Assembly (NCBI GenBank): GCA_963691655.1
Contig: OY829327.1
Coordinates: 58,850,079 to 58,914,078, forward strand
From: Toxonevra muliebris
Taxonomy: Eukaryota; Arthropoda; Insecta; Diptera; Pallopteridae
Length of the DNA: 64,000 nucleotides
Direction of reading: 5' to 3'
A model generated the notes under the pieces. It was given only the letters and a program-made list of their open reading frames with translations, had not been told where the DNA came from and did not search any database. Of the stretch, positions 12,901-24,900 are shown piece after piece (within the stretch, counting starts at the first letter, position 1; the number at the start of each line of letters is the position of its first letter). Position numbers and translations under genes: made by a program.

Positions 12901-15900
12901 AATTGAAGTATGTACTCTCAACTGTCCACTTTTTTGATTTTTGCCATCTACATGGAAAATTGGAATCGAAAAAATCATTGGGATATTCAGATTATACGGA
13001 AAATTTCACTATAGAAAATGTTATCGCCATTCGTTGTGGTGAAAGTTTTTGTAAATTGCACATTCAAATTCGTATAATTTTGGGGAAATAAAAATTTTGT
13101 ACGAAAATATTATCAATGCATTGTTCATAGAATCAGAGAAGTTATTTACAGATTCATAGAAAATTCATTATGACAATGACAAAATCCATTCTCACACTGA
13201 CTAAAATCTATGAATGCTGTGCATTGTATTTATGTACAATTTTTGGTTCAGCGTACCATTATATGCACTAGGAAGAAATTAATAAAACTAAAATTAATAA
13301 AAATGTTTGTTTTTAACATATAAAACAAATTATGTATGGGAAAAAGTATAAAAAAAATATTTTCTTTTATATTTAACCCATTATGGAGGAATCATTGAAA
13401 TCGATGAGATAACTTCATGATTTTGTATGTGGTGTCTATTGAGATCCCACTGATCACTTTTAGCCAATTGAGAATATTTTAGCACTTCTCGGTTATCAAG
13501 GGTAGCCTGTTGCGAGAAAGCAACGACGGCTAATTGCATGCAAATCATTTTAGTGTATACAAAGAAAAAAGTTATTTTCATTTGTGAAACAGAACTATTT
13601 ATTGAATACCTTTTTTAAAAAACTTAATTTTAAATAATTGATTAATTTCACCGATTTTTTTTTATTTTTTATTTTATGTTACTTATACCATGCTGAAAAT
13701 TAACCTTTCGGAAATTTCGGATGCAAACTTACATTGCAATTTCTTGCATTGATATATTTTTTGAGAATAACATTGAGCACATCTTCGACGATTAAGGCTT
13801 GGGTTTTTCCATATTAAGTGTCTAGTAGCAGCAATACGTGGTAATTGCCGAGGCCTTTCAGACTCCTCAATATCCATTTCGTCTGCTTCATTTGGTTCTG
13901 GTGTAACTTGGAATAAAGTAATTTTTGAGCTATTTCGAACTTGAACTTTAGTTGTGTCCTTCTGTTTTGCAATCAGACAGCGAATTTTCCAAGCCTTGGC
14001 TACAGTCGAGTTGACACATTTTGTTCACAATGGTCACCACCATTTTTTACCGCCTATAGCTACACGATAATTAAATACTGCATTATTGTGAATGATCGGT
14101 ATATCCAGATCTGGTAGGTCTGGCCAATAGTGTTAGACGACCGCAATAGTCTAGTGGATAGCGCATTAGACTTTCACCCAGAAGTTTGCTGGTTCGATTC
14201 CCATCTTCGTTTGGTGTTTAATTTTCATAAACTTTTTATATTCACTATCGATATAGAGTGAATGAGAATTATAAGAAAATGCACAACTACAAATCTTGGG
14301 AGGCAATGACAAAACCACCGAGTGACAGCAAATTGCCACACTGCCGCTCGGAACCGGCGTTAAAATGTAGGCCCAACCATGTTGTAGCACAATGGGCTGT
14401 TTAGGCCTAAGTGTATCTCTGAACTGGAAACGTTTTGTTTTGGTCCAATTCAAATCCAAAAGTGAATTTTTTCTATACTCTAATGACGGTGATTGTTCAG
14501 ATTTGAACTTCAATTTCATCTCTAAATTCGTTGGAGTATCTGACATCATGTCTTCATCATCATTCAAAGCGATTCCATCATTATTGTCGTCATCACCTAC
14601 TGAATTTATTACTTTCTTCAACTCCGTTTGTTTGCTAAAACGTATTGCTGTCATTGTTTGCAAAAAATATTATTAAACCACAACTATTTAATTTTAATTT
14701 AATTTTGTTTTTTACATTTCTTAGCTATTCCCATTTATCGCCCCACATATATTTCCTGTCTTTCTACTTTTTTCTACTGGCTCTATTTAGGGTATAGTGC
14801 AATGGTCTTTGAGGCAGTGGTTTGGTTTAGTCCAGTCTACCCTCAACTCTAACTCTAAATAGCTAGGAGAAAGTATAAAGCATAAACAATAATTTGCGCG
14901 GGAAAATTATATATGAAATATGTCAAAGTGATTTGTATGCAATCAGCCGTCGCACAGTGCGTCGACGTAGTGTAAAATTTGGCAAAAGTCGAAGGAGTTT
15001 TATGAAACGATTTTTATGAAATTTTGTACATAAGTTAATCCGAGGGCGCCGAATCCGAAAATGAAATCAGCTTTTAAAATCTATATGTCGTTTTGGCTCA
15101 ATTGAGGTTTAAATGTAATAAAACCCTGTTAAAAAGTAAAACTCGTTAAAAAGATATAAAATGATGTCGCTGCACACTTTATTATTAACTTTTCAATTTG
15201 TTGTAAATGTATATAAAGGTAACCAGAAAGATGAAGTCAAAATTACAATTGCAATACAGGTGTTTAGTACTATTTACTACCTTATAATTGCGTTTAAATT
15301 GTACAAAACAGCAAAAAGTATTTATATGTTATATATGTGAATAATGTTAGAGCTTAAAAAATGTAAAAACTGTTATTGTTTCTTACTTGCTTGAATTATT
15401 ACCTTTAAAATGGTACCAAATTTGGGACTTTTGCCTTCTGTCGACGCATTGTGCGTCGTTGCGTTTTCGCAACATCAATTTTCAACAGTAAACCTGGAAT
15501 ATTCAAACGGTAAAATCAACCAGATAGTCTTTAGTATTGCATTTTGGTATTTTAGTAACACGAATGTGACTTAAAAAAAAAAAATATTTGAACAACTCTT
15601 CGCGCCATTTTAAAAAATGAATTTTTTAGACCCTTTTTTAACATACAAATATTAAAGTAAAAGCGCAGGTGTAAAATTTTTTACAAGAAAAATTGTGAAG
15701 CCAAGAGTTCAAATTATCATTTAAATAAAAACTTAAATGGGATACGCATATATTTCTATCTATTTTACAAGTGCTTGAAGTTGGTGTTGCGAAAACCCCA
15801 CGGCAGTCGAAAATGGGTTAAGTACCATTTTTTTTAAAGTAATTGAGACCTTTTTATTAACATGAAATTCAATAAATTCAGTACTGAGGTCAAATAAGGT

Positions 15901-18900
15901 TGGAAAATATTTATTGAGAAACCTTTGAAAGTGTGCAACTCGGACAACGAATAACAGCGTGAACTTTCATCGGATGAAGGTTCATTTACCAGTTTTCTTA
16001 TGCGCTCTTGTTGATTTTGGAATTTTGCAAATAATGCTGAACAAAAATATTCGCTGAAATTAAAATAGTGACACCGACGATGAACTTGGGCGTGAGACAC
16101 CTGAGCGAAAGTTTTTGTTAACACGCCAGCCCTTTATACTTTTTTGTCCGTTTTAAAAATGTGGTATATTAAATTTTTTTTTTATTTAAATTATTTTTAT
16201 TATTTTGATTGCAGTCATTATATGAAGAAGAAAGTGGAGAATCAACAAAAATAGCACCTACAACAATTATCATGAACGAAACGATTAGCGAAGATAGTGA
16301 AAATAGTGTAAAAGGAACATTAATGCGTAGAACAATGCGGCAGATGAAGGATATGGACATTTCTTTATCCATGCTTCAACAGCAACCACAGCAAAATATG
16401 AATGACAATAAAAATAGTAAATTTGTATCGAATGAGGTATTGGATATGGATATAGAATCACCATTATCAAAAAAGGCACACCGGCTGCTCGAAGAAGTTG
16501 TGTGCGTACAGGAAGCAGCAGTTAATTTTGAAGATAAATTAAACTCAATTTCGCTACAGTACGAATCAGATGAAAGTGCCAAATTTGTAGAAGAATTTCG
16601 GGATTTGTTGCTGAAACCCAAAGTGCAGGAGAGCAAACACTATGATACGTCAATGGAAATATCTATGAAATCGCCAATAAATATTCTCGATATAAGAGAA
16701 CAGCAAAGCAAAACTTTAACATCGAATACCTTTTGCGATAATATGGAAGTTTCTCTTGAAGCAACCATTGCGGATGAGAAACCTTGTAAAAAAATTAGCA
16801 AAACTATTTTATTTAACAACAACAATGCTTCTGACACAATGGAAATATCCATAGCAAATGAGCCACAAGGTAACTATGTGGTATCACAACGGGCTGTTGC
16901 TCGGTCTAAGTGTGTCCTGATGGGCAACTATTTAACTTAAACTAATCCAAATAATTTGTCTCTTGCTTGCAGTCTCTCAGCAGGAATCCGTTGAACCTCA
17001 GCATAAAGTACCATTCAAAGTGGATATGAACAAGAACGTTGCACCAAAAGTTATTGTTATGCGTAAAACTTGCACACCAAAAATACATAAAGAGTCTGAT
17101 TATAAGGATTTTGAAAAACAAAGATTAAAACGATTCAAAGAGAAGCAAAAGCAAGACCAACAGAAAAAAGAAGCCATTAGTACGCAGCCAGTCGTAAATG
17201 CTGAACCTTCTAAAGATGCTTTATGTAGCCACAAAAATAGTGCTTTAAACTTCTCGTTGCAAAGCTCAAATAACGGTATATTTTCACCGGAAAATTCTTC
17301 CCCACTATTTCCACCTGAATATATAGCCTTGAGTAATAAAAAACCTACATTTCGACAATTAAACGACGATATTGAACGTGGTAAAATTAAAATATTCCCA
17401 GAAATTCCCAAAAGACCATCGATTTCCAAACATTGCGATCCAACTAGGCAAAAAAATCAATTACATGGTATTAGTTCACCAAAGTGCAAAGGCATATTAA
17501 ATTTTGAAGAAGATGTGCAACCATCGGCAAGTGAGCCTCTGCTTGACAGCAATAAAGGCATTATGGAAAACAAGTATTTCGGTGTTATTGATAAAGAAGA
17601 ACTGGCTGGAAAAAAACCTACGGTGCGGTATTCTCAAGCTGATGATATACTTTTGGACAACACCAGCTTTCTTACCCATGCCAAATTAGGTGATGAGACT
17701 GCTTCTCGCAATAATTCAAAATGTTCATCTTCGAGTCGAAGGGAAACGATTATCTTTAACACTAAAATTGAAATGGAATTGGAGGAGAACTGCGTTGCCG
17801 AGGGAGATCCCAACGAAATGTGAGAACATATTTTTATAACAATCTATAATTTTTTGCCTTACACTCGAAAATACCAGAACTATATTTAACTTTGTTTGTA
17901 GTACTGATATAATGATGTATATCTATCCATATGATTGTCTGCCTATTAGTGAATGACTAGGTTAGATTAGATTTTTGGGGATGTTCAAAAAAGAACACAT
18001 ACCCTATGGGGCGAGTTGTTACCTCTTGATCCCTCCTAGTCAAACCATTTTGTGATTTCTACACAGAATGTATGAGTTTATAAGTGTGTGTTTTTGCATT
18101 TTGTGACCATGTCATTTATGCAAGTATATTATTAAAAATATTACCCAAGAAGCATACCGTATTTTTATTATTTTGTATCAAAATGTTGTGCTGTTATGCT
18201 AAACTTTCGTACCGCCAGCTGAAGGGTGGTGAATTGCACCCCGAAAGTATGCTGTCTTATTATTAGAATAAACAGATTAAGGTAGGTGAATTTTTAATAT
18301 TAAAAATAGAAGCCTAAAAGTATACCGCTTTTTTGCGGTCAAAATTGGTCAAAAACTTGCTTTATGTAATATGTGAACGGCTCCTAAGCCTAAAAATATG
18401 CCTTGAAATATAATTTTTTATCTAGTTTTTTTTTATATGTATTTATGGAATTAGTGAAATCTCAAAAAAAAAAAAATAATTTTTGTATTTTACATCATAT
18501 AACGAGAGCAGAAGGGATTCATTTTAGTTTTTGTCTGCGTGCTGCTAGAGCAGAGCAGGTGCATATAAGTTGGAAGATTGTTTCCTCTTTTCATTTTTGC
18601 AACTTCTGCAGAGTTCATTGCAGGAGAGGCCAATTCTATAGAGGGCATTTTTGGTAAGAATAGATGTTATCATGATTATGTGGACTCGGCCCAAGTTTAT
18701 GAGTGCTTTGGTGCTTTTCTGGTTTGGTATTGGCCAGAATTGTCTAGCAATAGAACAGGTTGGTTTCATTCTCCATATGTTTTCTGCAACATGGTACTGA
18801 TGATTTTTGATTAAGAGTTTATATGTAGCAAATGGTATACCCGCATTGCCTGTAAAGCGTGAATTGCTGAGAGTCGTGTCAAGTCGTGCAAGATCATTGG

Positions 18901-21900
18901 CGTTACAGTTTCCCTTAATGCCCCTATGCTCATGCACCTATATGAGTTGCAGGGGGGATAGACATTAGACCGCGTGACATTAGGCCGCGACACATTTTGT
19001 ATGGCGGTCTAAAGTCATACGATCTTATGACTTTAGACCGCGATCGAAAAATGTATTTAGCCCGCGTGGCCTAAAGTCATTTTTCGATCGCGGTATAAAG
19101 TCATTCGATCGGCGCTTGTTCCAATGTTACATTTCAATTAAACTGAGTCAATATCTTTGTTTATTTTTGTAAAAATATTTCGCTTGTGGCGCTTATTTCC
19201 ATGCTATTCCTACTTACTATATGAGCATATTTTTCCCTTTTGTTTTTATAGGTTTACCCATTCGCTCTCAAACTAATGTCGAGAAAAACGGAAGAGTTCT
19301 TTATTTAAATAAGCCAATTTGTAAAAAAGCTCGCAATAAAACTGCATTTGTTTTACTTTTAAAATTTTAATGAAAGAATCGCAAAAACGGTTATAACGCT
19401 CACTGGGCGTTATTGCCATGGGCGTTATGTCCGGAAACCTCCTCAAATATGCTCGTTTTTTTTTTTTAATTTTGTTGGTCGATTTTTGCAGCAGAGAGAA
19501 CCTTTTCACTGGTATGGCGTTATTTCCACTTCGTCTGCTAAAAATTATGGCATTATTGCACTTTTGATTTGGAAATAAAGACATATTGCAAATATGGCGT
19601 TATTTCCCAATCAAAAATGCAATAAAGCCAATATGGTGTTTTTTCATAAATTCGCACTCAGCCAAAATACATTTGATGAAATTAATTTAGACCGCGAACG
19701 AAAAATGGAACTAGGCCGCGCGGTCTAAAATCATACGATCGAATGACTTTAGACCGCGATCGAAAATGAAATTAGGCCGCGCGGTCTTAATTCATTTTGA
19801 AAATGAATTTAGACCGCCATACAAAATGTGTCGCGGCCTAATGTCACGCGGTCTAATGTCCATCCCCTATCACTACAGGGTATCGCATTACATCTTATCA
19901 GATTTCCGGCTGCAGTGATCGCAACAGCTCTGCTTGGAAGACACTGCACTATGGGGCCAAATCCGTTTTTAGCTGGCCAAAACTCTGAAATTTGACTTAT
20001 CCGCTCATGAGATCATTAGCAATCATTGCGTCGGACTATTACCATGCCTACTTCCCATACAAATGAAACCGCGAAAAGGGTATAACTTGGTATATATAAT
20101 AGATATGATTATGAAATTTTGTGTGCTTATAAACATTATTATTGCCATATAACATTACAAAAATGGAATAGATTGGATTATTACCACGCCCACCTCCTGT
20201 ATATACGAAATTTTTAAAACTCTATAACTTGGAAGCCATTGTAGATATAGTGATGAAATGGCATATTCTGGTAAATAATAGCATATCAATATATCAAGGT
20301 AAAAATTATCACGATCGGAATGTTGTTAAGCCTATCTCTCATAAATGTGAGACTTTAAAAATACATAATAAAAAATAAAAATAAAATATCAGTATTTTGT
20401 AGTTATATTTATATGAGAGGTATGCGTGATAATGGTCCGATAGCACTAATTTTTAGCATGGCTGATGTTCAAAACAATATATATTATCACATGTAATTAA
20501 ATGATATTGAAGATAGGCGTTGCAATTGTCCGATTAAAAAGTTTTTCATACAGAGTCTATAAGGCTTTAGACTAACCCCGTATACCAAAATGGGTTAAAT
20601 ATAACACCTTAAATAACTACCTATGATTAAATGCTATGCGATGTCATATTTTTGCTTGTTATTAAAGCTGTGGCAAAAAGTCGCAAAGCACTCATACCTT
20701 ATTTTAAAGTAGATGCTTCACACAATATTTTTTTTTATTTTCGCTCTGAGCAAATCGGAGCTTTTTTTCTCATCCATTAAAAAAAAATAAAGTGCTAAAA
20801 AAAGTTATTAATTTTTCATCGCATTTATAGGTATAAGAAAATAGTAAATTTCCATTAACAGAATAAAGTTTTTTCTTCAATATGAGACCAAAAATAAAAG
20901 TCTAGCTTTCGTATTCGCTAAGTTATTACACTTTATGTGCAACAAATTTTCAACAATATTAAAACTATCGGCAGGATATTGCAATTTTCGACTGTCGCAC
21001 AGTCAGATCCTTCGACTAATTAGAATATCCTGTGTGTGGATTATGATGAGGAATCTATTGAGAGTAAACCCATATACTTTTTGATTCAAACCGAGTTAGT
21101 AAATTTTTCGAATTTTGGCCAGCTAGATTTTTCATACGCCCCATAGTGCACTGCAGTGATCAGGAAGCAAAAGAGCGATTCAAATAACCAGAGTGTTTTC
21201 AGGGCTCCTGTAATTATTGCCGAAGCTAGTTCCTGTGCTTGTGTATAACTAAATTTTATACAATTTGTTTAACTTCTTTAATCGCTTGTATTTTTCGTTT
21301 TATTTCGGATTACGGAAAATGCTGTGTCTAATCTAAATGTAGCAGTCTTTTGATTTTTTTGATTTTAACAGAAATTATTTCCGGGTTATGGAAATAACCA
21401 GTTTGGCAGAGATCCCTTAGGTATTACTTACTTAAATTTAAGGCATTGGTTCGCTTTAGCTCTGCAATTCGAGTCGGTTTGAGCTGCTCGTGTGCGAATA
21501 TTTCTATATACTTGTGATAAGTACATTCAAGAAAATATTTGGATCCACTTAAAAGATAAAGTATATATATTCAGAAGTGAATGGAGGTGGCTTTATCATC
21601 AATATTTATTGATGTCTTAACATCAATACTGATAAAACACTAAATTTTATAGATTGAGTCACTGTTTCTGAAGAAAACTAGAAATTAAAAAATAACATTT
21701 TCTTTTTAAAACCTTCATTCAAATTCAATGTTAATAATTGTCTTTAAACTAGTAACTGATAATCTACATAACTAGAGCAATGATTTGTATAGAAAAATGA
21801 GTATCCTATCGTTTTTTCAATGATTTTACGTAATAATTGGTTGCAGCAAATATTTAATCATGATCGAATATAGTTTTGTATATCCACTTTGAAAATTAAT

Positions 21901-24900
21901 TAATTTTTGATTTACTTTGATCTAGGGCGCATGAAAAATCAACATACAAACAGAACCACACTTGTGTTGATGTGGATAATCTTTCCAAGATGCCCGATGT
22001 CGAAATTGGAGCTGCAATTGACAAATGTGAGATATTGAGTAATAAAAATTCCGAACGAAGTATCATTTTTGATATTAAAAATATGAGTTTGGATGAATCC
22101 AGTATGGGATGTGAACAAAACCATAAGCTAGAGAAAAACAGTCATGATGAAAAAAATTCTCAATTAAAAGTAAGCGGGTGTTTCTCATTACACCAAACTT
22201 CGCGGAAAGCCAATGAAAGTATTATTGATATGCAATTAGATGTTATTAGCCCAACTAGAATGGGCGACCCTATATGTCAGGCCACCATTATTAATGAGGA
22301 TTCCAAACAGAGACAAACTCTGTACTTCAATAACGATGCGGACATTGTTAGTGAAAATTTAATGGATATCAGCAATGAAAAATCAAGTATGGAAAATGTG
22401 ATGTTGAAACCAAATAAACAACGTCAAACTCTACATTTCACAAAAAATAACGATATGTCGTTGGATAATTTCGAATCGACTAATAAATCTAACGATCAAA
22501 ATACACTTGAGTGCATGAAGCAGCAACAACTTTCAAAAGACAGACAATTTTCAATTATCTCTGATGTTACCAAAAGCAAACCTTTGAATGCTGCAAAATT
22601 TGCACTTAGGCGGCAAGCTGCAATGCGATTTAAGAGCTTGAGCTCAGAATTGGAAGACTCCTTAACAATGAAACTAAACGAAACTCGTGCTGCAACCTTC
22701 AGTAGCGGCAAAAAGAAAACATTGCACCTTCCTGCTAACAACGGTTCAAGCTTGGATATATCACCGATGCCGAATCGTCAAGAAGAACGTGAGCGTATGC
22801 GTAAATTATGCGAAGGTACGCCGCATCGTTCGGTTATTGAATTTGAGTATTTGGAAAGGGAGGCGAATATTGAACAGCAACTCTTTGAGCAAAATGAACA
22901 ATTCAAACAAACGGAAAATATGAATGAATCTGAAGTTGAAATTGAGGGGAAAGAGGATGAAGTGGGTATAACAAATATCCTAAAGCCGTTGAGCAAAATA
23001 CGTAGACAAACTACTTACGAGCACACAGATATTGTTCTGAACGAATCTGGGATAGAACCACTAGAAAATTGTAATGTGGTAGCGGAGTATTCCAATACGA
23101 TGAACGAAAGTCCAATTGTAAATGAGCTGACCAAGAAGCGTTTAACTGCGAATTTAACACCAATTTTTCAGCTGTCTAAGAAACGTCAAACTCTTCTATT
23201 CAACGACTGCAATATAGAGGAGTCGTTCGTTAGTAAAAACAAGATGAAACAAACAAATTTGCTCGATCGTAAAAATAAGCACAACACTATAAGACAGACT
23301 CTTTTTCAAAAAAGTATGATCCTTAGTAATTCTGGTGTAAAATATGAGGATGATGAAAAAGATGAGGACATTCCTATGTATATTACGAGTGATGGTAAGA
23401 GGTATGTATTTCAATTTATATATTTGAAACTAGGACATAATTCGGGTCAATTTGTACAATGTATGGTTTCTGTTAGTGTCCGACCGATTATTCGGCTTCG
23501 GTTCTTCGGATATTCGGCCTAAAATTGCACCTTCGGCTTCGGCAAAAAGTGGCGGAAGTTTTGGCCGAAGTATCTTGCCGAAGCCGAAGATTATACGCAT
23601 TCTATTTTATAATAATTTTTATTATAAATTGGCAGTAAAAATTTATACAAATAAATATATGTGAAGTGTTTATATAAAGTATTTAGATTACAATTTCTGT
23701 GTTATATTTGCTTCGTTTGCTTGCTCCATTTTTACTTTTGAAGTAACCCACAGATTTACAACCGTACAAACAGTAATCCGTGATTTTTGTAACGAACAAC
23801 CTGCTGGAGCTAATACAATTAGAGGCAGCAGAAGCAAGCCAAACTTTTTTACTTTTTAAGGAAGACTTAAAGCGTATTGAAAATAAGCGTGAATTATTAG
23901 AGAAACCGACATTTTCCATTACTGGCGCTTCACTTCTTTTTTGCTTCAAGTAGGTCAAAAAAATTGAAAATTGTTTTGGCTAAAATCGCTCTACAATATA
24001 TGTGTAAAGGGATTCTTTGAAATTTACAGGCGATTGAAAGTTACCGATATTTATTTGCAGGCCCTGATACTTCAGTCATGCATATTTGAACTTTGAAACT
24101 AGTTTTATGTTATGTGTAATTATGATGTTACCGACAGTCAAAGTCAAAATTTGTCAAAAACAATAAAATTAATTATTTATAGTTCAAATTTTCGTAAGGT
24201 TTAACCAACAAAATTTTTATGTTTAAACTTTTTAACTCCATGCGCCGATTCTACAATGCAACACAGATGAAAACTAGATCGGAATTCAAGAAGTGTTTTA
24301 AATTATATTCGGGTCGCTGATCAGGAATCGATGGTCGGTTTTACTTATATGCGACTAAAACTTATTTTTCTGGAAAGTTTCCAAAACTCCGGTTTTATTA
24401 TTTCAAACTTGGCATATACTTTAGCTATGCCAAAACACCTCTCAGCTGTTGGCATACATATCTAAATACTCATCAGGTTATCTGGAATAATAAAGTGAAT
24501 TAAAGTTTTACTTTGTGTGGATGTGGCTGCCTAATGAGGAAATAATAATGGAAATTAGTAAAATTCGAGTAGTTAAACAAAAATATGAACATCGCGTCAA
24601 AAATATTATTTATATCGCTGTCTTAGTTCATTTAACAATAAAGGGCAACTGCACCCTTGATACGGTATTTTCTGAGATGTCGTGTAAACCAGTTTCGAAA
24701 AAGGTGTTTTCAGACTCATACTGAGAACTAGTACCTGTTGGGAGAGCTTGTTGTGAAAAAATTAAAATACTTGAAAATTAATTTTTAAGTAGTATCCGTA
24801 CTGTGAAAAATACCATAATCGTACTGGTACTCAACAGTACGAGTATTTGAAATTTCGCAGCTCTGCTAGGGGTAAATCCATTACCGGAATTTCTTCTTTA

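Larger units (their letters stand above)
13377..15817 (-). mobile_element. piggyBac element relic in intron 3
   Basis: CCCATTATGG begins after TTAA (13373..13376), and the other end reads AAAATGGG before TTAA (15818..15821). A 2.4-kb element between two TTAA sites is typical of piggyBac, though only the outer CCCATT matches between ends. Inside, on the minus strand, are transposase N-terminal and C-terminal pieces (separate entries) with the middle, including the catalytic Asp residues, missing. A tRNA-SINE (14136..14417) sits between the two pieces and a Transib-type MITE (14953..15453) lies upstream of the N-terminal piece. Confidence 0.65.

Noticed and set aside
14147..14201. functional tRNA gene
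   Set aside because: A and B boxes are perfect, but acceptor-stem pairing is lacking and the unit continues into a 280-base repeat found elsewhere, so it is a SINE.
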